Source: Mycobacterium syngnathidarum (GTDB lineage: Bacteria > Actinomycetota > Actinomycetes > Mycobacteriales > Mycobacteriaceae). Taken from it: DNA of 64,000 bases. The stretch lies in NCBI RefSeq assembly GCF_001942625.1, contig NZ_MLCL01000079.1, positions 124,001 through 188,000 of the forward strand, read 5' to 3'. A program made the translations under genes and the position numbers. Positions 8,273 through 17,679 of this stretch are shown here, in pieces. The first letter of the stretch is position 1, and each line of letters starts with the position of its first letter. The notes beneath the pieces are model-generated. The model did no database searches, was not told the DNA's origin, and saw only the letters and a program-made list of their open reading frames with translations.

Positions 8273-8633
8273 GCGCCCGCAGCGTGAGCGTGTGGTGCTC
8301 GCCCACCGTCGCGGCGCCCGTATGGTGCGGACCCGGGTCGAGGTGGCCGAGCAGACCCAGGTGGGCGACGCGCTCGTCCGCGGTCTGGTGCGGACCCAAC
8401 TCGGACTGGCGCTGCGACTGGCCCTGGTCCTCGTGTCGGTGGTGGTAGCGCTGGTATTGCTCAATGCGGCGGTGCCGGATCTGGCCGCGCTCACCGTATT
8501 CGGGATCCGGCTCAATTGGCTGATCCTCGCCGGACTGTTCTACCCATTGCTGTACGGGGTGGGACGACTGTACATACGACTCGCCGAACAGGGCGAACGG
8601 GACTTCGTCCGGGTCGTCGACAGCGAACCATGA
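8265..8633 (+). CDS. Small DUF485-like membrane protein
   Basis: A 122-residue protein from ATG 8265. A basic cytoplasmic N-terminus (RERVVLAHRRGARMVRTR) is followed by two membrane helices (ALRLALVLVSVVVALVLLNAAVP and LNWLILAGLFYPLLYGVGRLY) and a short charged tail. Two-helix topology and its place directly before an SSS symporter match the DUF485/YjcH partners of ActP-type carriers, though the sequence is divergent. Overlaps on both sides (8 bp and 4 bp) show tight coupling within the kinase-regulator-transporter operon. Confidence 0.72.
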   Translation: MSERPQRERVVLAHRRGARMVRTRVEVAEQTQVGDALVRGLVRTQLGLALRLALVLVSVVVALVLLNAAVPDLAALTVFGIRLNWLILAGLFYPLLYGVGRLYIRLAEQGERDFVRVVDSEP

Positions 8634-10360
8634 CAGGCGCACCGCTGACCGCGGCCGCCCTGCTGGCCGCCGTGGTGGCCACCATCGCCATCGGCGCCTA
8701 CGGAGTCCGTTTGTCCCGCACCACCTCCGACTTCCTGGTCGCCTCCCGCAGCGTCGGCCCGCAGTGGAACGCCGCGGCGATCTCCGGCGAATACCTCTCC
8801 GCTGCCTCTTTTCTGGGCGTAGCCGGGCTGATCGCGAAGTACGGCGCCGACGCGCTGTGGTATCCGGTGGGTTTCACTGCGGGCTACCTGGGCGTGTTGT
8901 TGTTCGTAGCGGCGCCGCTGCGCCGTTCCGGGGCCTACACCGTCCCGGACTTCGCCGAATTCCGGCTCGGCTCGGCGCGTTTGCGCAAGGTGGCCATGCT
9001 CGTCGTCGTGATGATCTGTCTGTTCTATCTGGCCCCGCAATATCAGGGTGCCGGGTTGGCCCTGAAAACGCTTCTGGGCGTTCCGGTCTGGGTCGGACCG
9101 CTGCTGGTAGCCGCGATTGTCATCACCAACGTGGTGGCCGGCGGCATGCGGTCGATCACGTTCGTGCAAGCCTTCCAGTACTGGCTCAAGCTCACCGCCG
9201 TCGCGGTCCCTGCCTTGGCTCTGCTCGGCCTGTTCATCGGCGATCGTGGCGAATTGGGCGGACCCCTGCCGCCGACCGTGCAACAGCAGACCACGGTGAA
9301 GATCGAGAGCGACGTGATGGTCCAGGTGATCGAACCGGCAGGCATCACCGTGTCCGGCGATCTCGACGGCCGTCACGTCGACTCCGCCAGGATCGCCGCA
9401 CCGGGGCAACATGCCCTGGGTGCGGGCACCACTTTGACGCTGGCCGCCGGCGCAGCCACCCCGGTGGTGGCCGGCACCCCGGGCACCGGCGGCGAGTGGA
9501 TCGCCTCCGGTGGCGGCCTGGGCGGCGGTCACCCGCTCTACCAGGTGTTGTCGATCATCGTCGCGACCTTCCTGGGCACCATGGGCCTGCCGCACGTGCT
9601 GGTCCGGTTCTACACCAATCCCGACGGCCGGGCCGCCCGGCGCACCGCGCTCGCCGTGGTGGCACTGCTGTCGGTGTTCTATTTCTTCCCGATCCTGCTC
9701 GGAGCGTTCTCCCGGCTGTACGTACCCCAGCTTCTCATCACCGGAACTGCCGACGCCGCAGTGCTTTTGGCACCTGGGGCAGCAGTCGGCGGAATCGGCG
9801 GCCAACTGCTGGCCGCCCTGGTGGCAGCCGGCGCCATCGCAGCGTTCCTGGCGACCTCCTCGGGCCTGCTGATCAGCGTCGCCGGCGCGCTGGCCACCGA
9901 TGTGCTGCGCGGCCGGGTCCGCGACTTCCGGATCGCCGCGGTGGCCGGCGGGCTGATCCCGATCCCGTTGTCACTGTTGGTGTCCGGGCTCGAGTTGTCA
10001 CGCAGCGTCGGATTGGCCTTCGCCGTGGCGGCGTCCACCCTGTGCCCGCTGCTGGTGCTGGGCATCTGGTGGCGCGGCCTGACGGCGGCCGGCGCGGCCT
10101 GCGGGCTCGTGGTGGGCGGATGCGTGTGCGGCGGCGCGGTGCTCGTGGAGATCACCGGGGGTGTAGACGACGCGGTGCTCGGTGGATGGCCCGCGGTGAT
10201 GGTGGGTTACCCGGCGGCGGTGAGCGTGCCGATCGCCTTCCTCACGATGATCGTCGTCAGCCTGCTCACCCGACCCACCCCCGGCGTCGCGCAGATCTTC
10301 GCGCGTATGCATGTGCCGGAGCGCCTGGGCCTGGGTGTCGAGCGGGTGCCCGCAGGCTGA
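8630..10360 (+). CDS. Sodium:solute symporter, ActP/MctC type, with enlarged external loop
   Basis: A 576-residue SSS-family carrier with about 13 helices. Landmarks: SRTTSDFLVASRSVGP, AAAISGEYLSAASFLGVAGLIAKYG and GLPHVLVRFYTNPDG, shared by acetate/pyruvate/propionate carriers. A distinctive hydrophilic stretch of roughly 95 residues (about 210-305: TTVKIESDVMVQVIEPAG, then GTTLTLAAGAATPVVAG) is inserted before the helix leading to GLPHV; the second symporter has a much shorter segment here. The substrate is probably a monocarboxylate. ATG 8630 overlaps the preceding stop by 4 bp. Confidence 0.88.
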   Translation: MTGAPLTAAALLAAVVATIAIGAYGVRLSRTTSDFLVASRSVGPQWNAAAISGEYLSAASFLGVAGLIAKYGADALWYPVGFTAGYLGVLLFVAAPLRRSGAYTVPDFAEFRLGSARLRKVAMLVVVMICLFYLAPQYQGAGLALKTLLGVPVWVGPLLVAAIVITNVVAGGMRSITFVQAFQYWLKLTAVAVPALALLGLFIGDRGELGGPLPPTVQQQTTVKIESDVMVQVIEPAGITVSGDLDGRHVDSARIAAPGQHALGAGTTLTLAAGAATPVVAGTPGTGGEWIASGGGLGGGHPLYQVLSIIVATFLGTMGLPHVLVRFYTNPDGRAARRTALAVVALLSVFYFFPILLGAFSRLYVPQLLITGTADAAVLLAPGAAVGGIGGQLLAALVAAGAIAAFLATSSGLLISVAGALATDVLRGRVRDFRIAAVAGGLIPIPLSLLVSGLELSRSVGLAFAVAASTLCPLLVLGIWWRGLTAAGAACGLVVGGCVCGGAVLVEITGGVDDAVLGGWPAVMVGYPAAVSVPIAFLTMIVVSLLTRPTPGVAQIFARMHVPERLGLGVERVPAG

Positions 10361-10507
10361 CCGGCTGCCACTCAGCCTCCGCGACCGACCGCTCAGCGCA
10401 GCGATGGCCGAATTCGGCGTATCGACGACGATACCGCTGCTGTGTGACCCACCTCTCAATTAGGTTCAGTTCCCAACCGACACCCATCCAACTGTCAGGA
10501 GCCCTCG

Positions 10508-10852
10508 GTGCCCGAAATCGACCTTCCCGAGAGGGTTGCCCCCACCGGCGAGCAGTTCCTCGCCATGCAGGCCAGTCCCGAATTCCAGGAGCTGCGTACC
10601 AGGTTGCGCCGCTTCGTCTTTCCCATGACGGCGTTCTTCCTGCTCTGGTACGGCCTCTACGTCGCCCTCGGCGCGTTCGCCCACGACTTCATGGCCATCC
10701 GGGTGTTCGGCAACATCAACGTCGGCCTGCTGATCGGTCTGGGCCAGTTCCTCACCACGTTCCTGATCACCGGGCTGTACGTGCGCTTCGCCAACCGGGA
10801 GCTCGATCCGCGGGCCACCGCCATTCGCGAAGAGCTGGAGGGCACCCGATGA
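10508..10852 (+). CDS. DUF485 membrane protein, partner of the second symporter
   Basis: A 114-residue YjcH-like protein: QEFQELRTRLRRFVFPMTAFFLLWYGLYVAL then GLLIGLGQFLTTFLITGLYVRFANREL, two helices with the family's conserved Phe-Pro and YxxFANREL-type ending. GTG 10508 is preceded by AGGAG at optimal spacing. Such proteins sit directly before ActP-type symporters and are thought to assist or regulate them. Its stop overlaps the next ATG by 4 bp. The 147-bp gap before it has no gene and could hold a separate promoter for this pair. Confidence 0.88.
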   Translation: MPEIDLPERVAPTGEQFLAMQASPEFQELRTRLRRFVFPMTAFFLLWYGLYVALGAFAHDFMAIRVFGNINVGLLIGLGQFLTTFLITGLYVRFANRELDPRATAIREELEGTR

Positions 10853-12480
10853 CCACCACCACGCTCGCCGCCGAGACCGTCGGCAACCCGGCAGCCAACA
10901 TCGGCATCTTCAGCCTGTTCGTCGTCGTCACGATGATCGTGGTGATCAAGGCGAGCAAGCGCAACGCCACCGCCGACGAGTTCTTCACCGGCGGCCGCGG
11001 TTTCTCCGGCCCGCAGAACGGCATCGCCATCGCCGGCGATTATCTGTCGGCGGCCAGCTTCCTCGGCATCGCCGGGGCCATCGCCGTCTACGGTTACGAC
11101 GGCTTCCTCTACTCCATCGGATTCCTGGTCGCATGGCTGGTGGCCCTGCTGCTGGTGGCCGAATTACTGCGCAACACCGGCAAATTCACCATGGCTGATG
11201 TGTTGAGCTTCCGGCTCAAGCAACGCCCGGTACGGTTGGCCGCGGCCATCTCGACGTTGACGGTGTCGCTGTTCTACCTGCTGGCCCAGATGGCCGGCGC
11301 CGGCGGTCTGGTCGCGCTGCTGCTCGACGTCAACAGCCGGGCCGGGCAGTCGATCGTGATCGCCGTCGTCGGCATCCTGATGATCGTCTACGTTCTGGTG
11401 GGCGGCATGAAAGGCACCACCTGGGTGCAGATCATCAAGGCCGTCCTGCTGATCGCCGGTGCCGCGCTGATGACCGTGATGGTGCTGAGCAAGTTCGGAT
11501 TGAACTTCTCCGACATCCTCGGCTCAGCACAAGCGGCGATCTCCGAGGCCACCACCAAGGGCGTGTCCAGCCGCGATGTGCTGGCCCCGGGCGCGCAGTA
11601 CGGCGGATCACTCACCTCACAGATCAACTTCATCTCGCTGGCGCTGGCGCTGGTGCTCGGCACCGCGGGCCTGCCGCACGTGCTGATGCGTTTCTACACC
11701 GTGCCGACGGCGAAAGAGGCTCGGCGCTCAGTGGTTTGGGCCATCGCACTGATCGGCGCCTTCTACCTGTTCACCCTGGTGCTCGGCTACGGCGCGGCAG
11801 CGCTGGTCGGCCCGGACCGGATCCTCGGCGCAGCCGGTGGCGTGAACTCCGCGGCCCCGCTGCTGGCGTTCGAACTCGGCGGGGTGATCCTGCTCGGGGT
11901 CATCTCGGCGGTGGCCTTCGCGACGATCCTCGCCGTGGTGGCCGGCCTGACCATCACGGCGTCGGCTTCCTTCGCCCACGACATCTACGCCTCAGTCCTC
12001 AAGTCCCACAAGGTGACCGAGCAGGAGCAGGTCCGCGTCTCACGGATCACCGCGGTGGTGCTCGGCGTGTTCGCGATCGGGTTGGGCATCCTGGCCAACG
12101 GTCAGAACGTCGCGTTCCTGGTAGCCCTGGCGTTCGCCGTCGCGGCCGCAGCCAACCTGCCGACCATTCTGTACTCGCTGTACTGGAAGCGGTTCAACAC
12201 CCGCGGCGCACTCTGGAGCATGTACGGCGGCCTGATCTCGACCATCGTGCTGATCGTGTTCTCCCCCGCGGTGTCGGGGTCCAAGACCGCGATGATCCCC
12301 GGCGCGGACTTCGCGTACTTCCCGCTGGCCAACCCGGGCATCGTGTCCATCCCGCTGGCCTTCGCACTCGGCATCATCGGCACGCTCACCTCCCCCGACA
12401 CCGGAGACGCCGAGCGGAACGCCGAGATGGAGGTGCGGTCACTGACCGGGGTGGGCGCCGAGAAGGCGGTCGCTCACTAG
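10849..12480 (+). CDS. Cation/monocarboxylate symporter (ActP/MctC type)
   Basis: A 543-residue SSS-family carrier. Key stretches: KRNATADEFFTGGRGFSG, GIAIAGDYLSAASFLGIAGAIA, LGTAGLPHVLMRFYTVPTAKEARRS and the late LYWKRFNTRGALWSMYGG. This is close to Corynebacterium MctC and E. coli ActP, which take up acetate, pyruvate or propionate with sodium or protons. It is longer and more typical than the first symporter of the cluster, so the operon carries two different carriers under one two-component system. Start ATG 10849 overlaps the DUF485 gene. Confidence 0.92.
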   Translation: MTTTTLAAETVGNPAANIGIFSLFVVVTMIVVIKASKRNATADEFFTGGRGFSGPQNGIAIAGDYLSAASFLGIAGAIAVYGYDGFLYSIGFLVAWLVALLLVAELLRNTGKFTMADVLSFRLKQRPVRLAAAISTLTVSLFYLLAQMAGAGGLVALLLDVNSRAGQSIVIAVVGILMIVYVLVGGMKGTTWVQIIKAVLLIAGAALMTVMVLSKFGLNFSDILGSAQAAISEATTKGVSSRDVLAPGAQYGGSLTSQINFISLALALVLGTAGLPHVLMRFYTVPTAKEARRSVVWAIALIGAFYLFTLVLGYGAAALVGPDRILGAAGGVNSAAPLLAFELGGVILLGVISAVAFATILAVVAGLTITASASFAHDIYASVLKSHKVTEQEQVRVSRITAVVLGVFAIGLGILANGQNVAFLVALAFAVAAAANLPTILYSLYWKRFNTRGALWSMYGGLISTIVLIVFSPAVSGSKTAMIPGADFAYFPLANPGIVSIPLAFALGIIGTLTSPDTGDAERNAEMEVRSLTGVGAEKAVAH

Positions 12481-12531
12481 GTCACCCCGTTCGGCGGAAT
12501 AACGGATCGGGCCCCGCCGCTACCATTCAGC

Positions 12532-13710
12532 GTGCGCCGATACTCGTTTCCGCTGCTCGCCTACGCGTTCGCCGCGATCATGGTGGGCACCACCCTGCCC
12601 ACGCCGATGTATGCGCTCTACGCCGACCACATGCATTTCGCGGTGCTGACCACGACGGTCATCTACGCCACCTATGCCGGGGGCGTGCTGTTCGCGCTCC
12701 TGGTGTTCGGCCGTTGGTCCGACGCGGTCGGCCGACGGCCGATGCTGCTGGCCGGTGTGGCGTCGGCACTGGCCAGCGCGGTGGTGTTCCTGCTCGCCGA
12801 CTCCGTGCCGCTGCTGCTGATCGGACGGGTGCTGTCCGGTCTGTCGGCCGGCCTTTTCACCGGCACCGCCACCGCGGCCGTCATCGAAGCCGCCCCTCAG
12901 GCCTGGAAGAACCGGGCCGCGGCGGTGGCCACGGTGGCCAATATCGGCGGTTTGGGCGCGGGCCCGCTGCTGGCCGGGCTGTTGGTGCAATACGCGCCGC
13001 AACCCCTTCATCTGCCCTTCCTGGTGCACATCGGACTCGCCCTGCTGGCCGGGCTCGCGGTGCTCGTTGTCCCGGAAACCTCGGCCCGCACCGGCCGGAT
13101 CGGGTTGCAACGCCTGTCGGTCCCGACTGAGGTGCGGACGGTGTTCGTCATCGCAGCGCTGGCCGCGTTCGCCGGATTCGCCGTCACGGGCCTGTTCACG
13201 GCCGTCGCACCGTCGTTTCTGTCCAACGTGATCGGCATCGACAACCACGCGGTCGCGGGCGCGATCGCCTGCTCGATCTTCGCCGCCTCGGCACTGACCC
13301 AGGTCGCCGCGAATCGAATGGCCGCCGAGCGGGCCGTGGCGGTCGGGTGTGGGCTGCTGATCGCGGGCATGATGATTCTGACTGCGGCACTGTACTTTTC
13401 CTCGCTTCCAGGCCTGATCGCAGCGGCAGTGGTATCCGGTGTCGGACAGGGCATGAGCTTCAGCCGGGGCCTGGCCGCAGTCGTCGAGCGCGCCCCGGCC
13501 CAGCGGCGCGCCGAGGTCAGCTCCACGTACTTCGTCGTCGCCTATGTGGCCATCTCGCTTCCGGTGATCGGCGAGGGCCTGGCCGCTCAATCGCTGGGCC
13601 TGCGCAGCGCGGGCATCACCTTCGCGATCGCGGTCGCAGTGCTGGCCGCGATCTGCCTGACCGCGATCCTGGTCGCGGAGAACCGGGAGAAGATAAGTGC
13701 TTCTACCTAG
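12532..13710 (+). CDS. MFS transporter
   Basis: A 392-residue, 12-helix major-facilitator protein. The loop after helix 2 reads FGRWSDAVGRRPMLL, the classical MFS G-x3-D-x2-G-R-R motif. Helix 4/5 carries GRVLSGLSAGLFTGTATAAV. Substrate cannot be inferred; drug or metabolite export is common in this group. It starts at GTG 12532 without a clear ribosome site, 51 bp after the second symporter, so it might be read through from that operon. Confidence 0.85.
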   Translation: MRRYSFPLLAYAFAAIMVGTTLPTPMYALYADHMHFAVLTTTVIYATYAGGVLFALLVFGRWSDAVGRRPMLLAGVASALASAVVFLLADSVPLLLIGRVLSGLSAGLFTGTATAAVIEAAPQAWKNRAAAVATVANIGGLGAGPLLAGLLVQYAPQPLHLPFLVHIGLALLAGLAVLVVPETSARTGRIGLQRLSVPTEVRTVFVIAALAAFAGFAVTGLFTAVAPSFLSNVIGIDNHAVAGAIACSIFAASALTQVAANRMAAERAVAVGCGLLIAGMMILTAALYFSSLPGLIAAAVVSGVGQGMSFSRGLAAVVERAPAQRRAEVSSTYFVVAYVAISLPVIGEGLAAQSLGLRSAGITFAIAVAVLAAICLTAILVAENREKISAST

Positions 13711-13745
13711 GGACTAGGCGGCCGCGGGGCCATAGCGTTCCAGGC

Positions 13746-15098
13746 ATGACCGTTGCTGCTGACACAGCTGCCAAGACTGGCCCGGCGAGAGGGCTGTTCC
13801 CGTCCCCCGCCGAGGTCGAAGCCCAGACGCCCGCCGGCCGGGACCGCGCCCTCGACGTCATCCGGATCGCCTCGCTGATCGGTGTGGTGTTCGGCCACAC
13901 CATCATGGCCACCAGCACGATCCGCGACGATGTGTTCATCTGGAGCAACCTGCTCACTGAATCCACCGTGTTCCAAGCGCTGACCTGGGTGTTCCAGATC
14001 ATGCCGCTGTTCTTTTTCGCCGGCGTCGCCGCCTCCGTGCAGTCCTGGCAGCCGGGCCAGTCCTGGGGCGGCTGGCTGCTCAAGCGTTGCACGCGGCTCT
14101 ACCGGCCGGTCTTCTACTACCTGGCCTTCTGGACCGTCGCACTGGCGGGCCTGCGGTACGTGCTGCCCGAACATGTCTATGAGCCCGTCGCCGGCATCTC
14201 CATCCAGCTGCTGTGGTTCCTCGGCGCCTACGTCCTGGTGCTGGCGGCCGTGCCGCTGCTGGCGCGCATCACCACGACCGCGCAGATGGCCGGAGCGATC
14301 ATCGGCACCTACGCGTTCATCGCCGCCGTCGACGCGGTCCGCATCAACATGGACGGCTACGCCTCGCTGGGCTACCTGAACACCGTGGTGTGGTTGATCC
14401 CTGGCGTCTTCGGCGTCGCCTACCGCCGCAACCTGCTGTCCAGCGGCGCCGCGCTCAAGATCGGTCTCGGCATGCTCGGCGTCAACCTGGCACTTCTGTA
14501 CTTCGGCCCCTACGAGCTGAGCCTGGTCGGCATCGAGACCCAGCACCTGAAGAACATGACGCCGCCGTCACTGTTGCTGGCCGGGCACGCAATCATGATG
14601 TGCGCGTTCGCGATTGCCGCCGCCCCTGCCATCAACCGGTGGGCGCAGCGACCTCGGGCGTGGTGGCTGACCGCGATCGGCAACTCCGGGGCGATGACGC
14701 TGTACCTGTGGCACATGCCGCTGCTGCTGGGCCTGCACCTGGTGTTCGACTACCTCGGCTTGGACCGCTACGAACCGTCGGCCCCCGGGTTCGTCGCTCT
14801 GTCGGTGCTGCAGTTGGCGCTGATGGCCGGGCTTGTTGCGATCGCGTTCACCGCGCTGCGGCCGTTGGAGAACAACCCGCTGCCATTGTGGGACGGCGGC
14901 ACCGTGACGCGCACCGGAGCCCGCAGTGCGGCGGTGGGTCTGCTGCTGTGTGGGGCCGGCGCGGCGACACTCACCTCGGTGGCCTGGGGCTTGAAGGACC
15001 AAGGCGTGTACTGCGTGGCGGCCATGCTGGCCGCACTCGTCGCGGCCCGTGTGCTGGCGTCCACGCGAATGCCTAAGCAACACGATCGAGTCGAGTGA
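13746..15098 (+). CDS. Acyltransferase-3 family integral membrane protein
   Basis: A 450-residue protein with about ten membrane helices. The N-terminal RALDVIRIASLIGVVFGHT contains the R/D...H pattern of acyltransferase-3 proteins (His about residue 58), and GAMTLYLWHMPLLLGLHLV near the C-terminus is typical. Such enzymes O-acylate sugars, lipids or peptides at the membrane; the acceptor is unknown. It starts at ATG 13746, 35 bp after the MFS gene. The last 26 bp overlap the convergent DUF559 gene. Confidence 0.83.
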   Translation: MTVAADTAAKTGPARGLFPSPAEVEAQTPAGRDRALDVIRIASLIGVVFGHTIMATSTIRDDVFIWSNLLTESTVFQALTWVFQIMPLFFFAGVAASVQSWQPGQSWGGWLLKRCTRLYRPVFYYLAFWTVALAGLRYVLPEHVYEPVAGISIQLLWFLGAYVLVLAAVPLLARITTTAQMAGAIIGTYAFIAAVDAVRINMDGYASLGYLNTVVWLIPGVFGVAYRRNLLSSGAALKIGLGMLGVNLALLYFGPYELSLVGIETQHLKNMTPPSLLLAGHAIMMCAFAIAAAPAINRWAQRPRAWWLTAIGNSGAMTLYLWHMPLLLGLHLVFDYLGLDRYEPSAPGFVALSVLQLALMAGLVAIAFTALRPLENNPLPLWDGGTVTRTGARSAAVGLLLCGAGAATLTSVAWGLKDQGVYCVAAMLAALVAARVLASTRMPKQHDRVE

Positions 15099-16050
15099 AC
15101 CCGCACTGCGGCCCGCACGGGCGACCGGATACACCGATCCCGTGCCTCTGCAATACCTCAGCGATCTTGCCCGCCGTCTGACAGGGCCGATCGAAAACCT
15201 GTCCGTAGGAAAGCCTGACGGTCGAACGGCCGTCGACGGCGGCATCCAGGTCCCGCTCGAAGTCCGCATCCCGCCGGTTGGCCGAGTCGTGAAACAACCG
15301 GCCGTCGAGTTCGACCACGAGCCGGTCGCCGTATTCAGCGTCGCGATAGCAGACGCCGACGAACGACTTCGACCGCTTTTGACGGGCAGCTCGCGGCAAA
15401 CCGTGCGGCCGCTCGACCCGAACAAGATAGCCATGCTCAAGAACCGAACACGTACCGTCAGCGATGTCGACGAGCACTTCCCGCAACCAGCGGCGCCGCC
15501 GCACCCGACCGCGAGAGTCGAGGGTTTGCAGCAGCCTCCGCGCAGTGGTGCGCCGAGATTGGCAGGCGTTGGCCAGGACGGCGATGACGTCCAGATCCGA
15601 CGCGGCACGGCACGCGACGTCGAGTGCGGCTTCCTCGAACCGCATCCGCGGCGGGCCGACGTTCCACAGCACCCGCTCCTCCAGGTGTGCGACCCGGTGA
15701 ATGCGGACTCCAGCCGGTTCGGCCCATGTCGACCGCTGCCGCGCCACGGCGACGTGGATCGGCGACCCTTGATCTCCCAGCGCGGACTCAAAGCACAGCG
15801 CCGCCGGAGCTGCGTAAAGCACTGCAGCCCAGGCCCGTTGCGACCACGTCAACGGGCCGGTGTGATCGACATATACGCCCGCATGCACCGGCGCCCACTC
15901 GTTTCGCCTGAGCAACCGCCGAATCTGATGCTCTAGTAGACCTGCATCCAAGGCCTGCCGGCGTGAGATCACCCCGCCCTGCTGCCGAAGAACCTCGCCT
16001 ACGTCCACCGCATCGATGCTCGTCGACCGGCGCAACGGCCACCAGTGCAA
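15073..16050 (-). CDS. AbiEi-type winged-helix / DUF559 endonuclease-like protein
   Basis: A 325-residue protein with two parts. Residues about 17-70 (VGEVLRQQGGVISRRQALD..HQIRRLLRRNEWAPVHAGVY) look like the N-terminal winged helix of type IV antitoxin AbiEi. Residues about 230-300 carry the DUF559/Vsr-like PD-(D/E)xK core, GDRLVVELDGRLFH then RRDADFERD. Mycobacteria have many stand-alone paralogues without an adjacent AbiEii toxin; none is seen here. The first start is TTG 16050; GTG 16011 is an alternative and neither has a good ribosome site. A strong inverted repeat lies 24 bp upstream. Confidence 0.7.
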   Translation of the reverse strand: MHWWPLRRSTSIDAVDVGEVLRQQGGVISRRQALDAGLLEHQIRRLLRRNEWAPVHAGVYVDHTGPLTWSQRAWAAVLYAAPAALCFESALGDQGSPIHVAVARQRSTWAEPAGVRIHRVAHLEERVLWNVGPPRMRFEEAALDVACRAASDLDVIAVLANACQSRRTTARRLLQTLDSRGRVRRRRWLREVLVDIADGTCSVLEHGYLVRVERPHGLPRAARQKRSKSFVGVCYRDAEYGDRLVVELDGRLFHDSANRRDADFERDLDAAVDGRSTVRLSYGQVFDRPCQTAGKIAEVLQRHGIGVSGRPCGPQCGFTRLDRVA

Positions 16051-16073
16051 TTCAGTGACCTGTGGATAACCCT

Positions 16074-16120
16074 CTATGCGGCGAATTGCTGCTTGATACT
16101 GACTGCAATTCGCCGCATAG
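16074..16120. repeat. Perfect 16-bp inverted repeat upstream of the DUF559 gene
   Basis: CTATGCGGCGAATTGC (16074-16089) and its exact complement GCAATTCGCCGCATAG (16105-16120) flank a 15-nt spacer. It could terminate the small DUF5302 gene (its 3' end is at 16140, same strand) or serve as an operator for the DUF559 gene; there is no T-run on either side. Confidence 0.75.
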
Positions 16121-16139
16121 CTGATCCGGAGTAGGCGGT

Positions 16140-16310
16140 CTAACCGCTCTTGCGACGGAACTCGCGCCGGTTCTCCACCGGACCGTGCGCCCGCGGTTGA
16201 TTGCGGCCGCCGTCCTTGTGCGCGGCGCCTCCCGACGACTGCGCCTTCTTGCGCTCCAGAGCCTCCCGGAATTTGCGCTTGTTGTCGTCTTCCGGTGTGT
16301 CGTCAGCCAT
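16140..16310 (-). CDS. DUF5302-type small protein
   Basis: A 56-residue highly charged protein read from ATG 16310 to TAG 16140: MADDTPEDDNKRKFREALE, a Gly/Ser stretch, then RAHGPVENRREFRRKSG. The acidic head, helical KRKFREALERKKAQ and basic tail match the actinobacterial DUF5302 family, which is conserved in mycobacteria but uncharacterised. It is predicted to be cytosolic and partly disordered. GC-rich third positions support coding. Confidence 0.8.
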   Translation of the reverse strand: MADDTPEDDNKRKFREALERKKAQSSGGAAHKDGGRNQPRAHGPVENRREFRRKSG

Positions 16311-16353
16311 ACGCCGCAGCGTAGCGCGGCAACACTGCGAACGTCATCCGGTT

Positions 16354-17659
<1,306 letters not shown>

Positions 17660-17679
17660 CGGGCCGGTTCTGGAAACCC

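Noticed and set aside
8764..10848. Long open frame running in phase into the second symporter
   Set aside because: It is a shadow of the first symporter on the same strand in another frame; the residues are Arg/Gly-rich nonsense until the ATG at 10849.
12520..13590. Long minus-strand open frame opposite the MFS gene
   Set aside because: High-GC shadow with His/Arg/Gly-rich composition and no family resemblance; the plus-strand MFS protein is clear.
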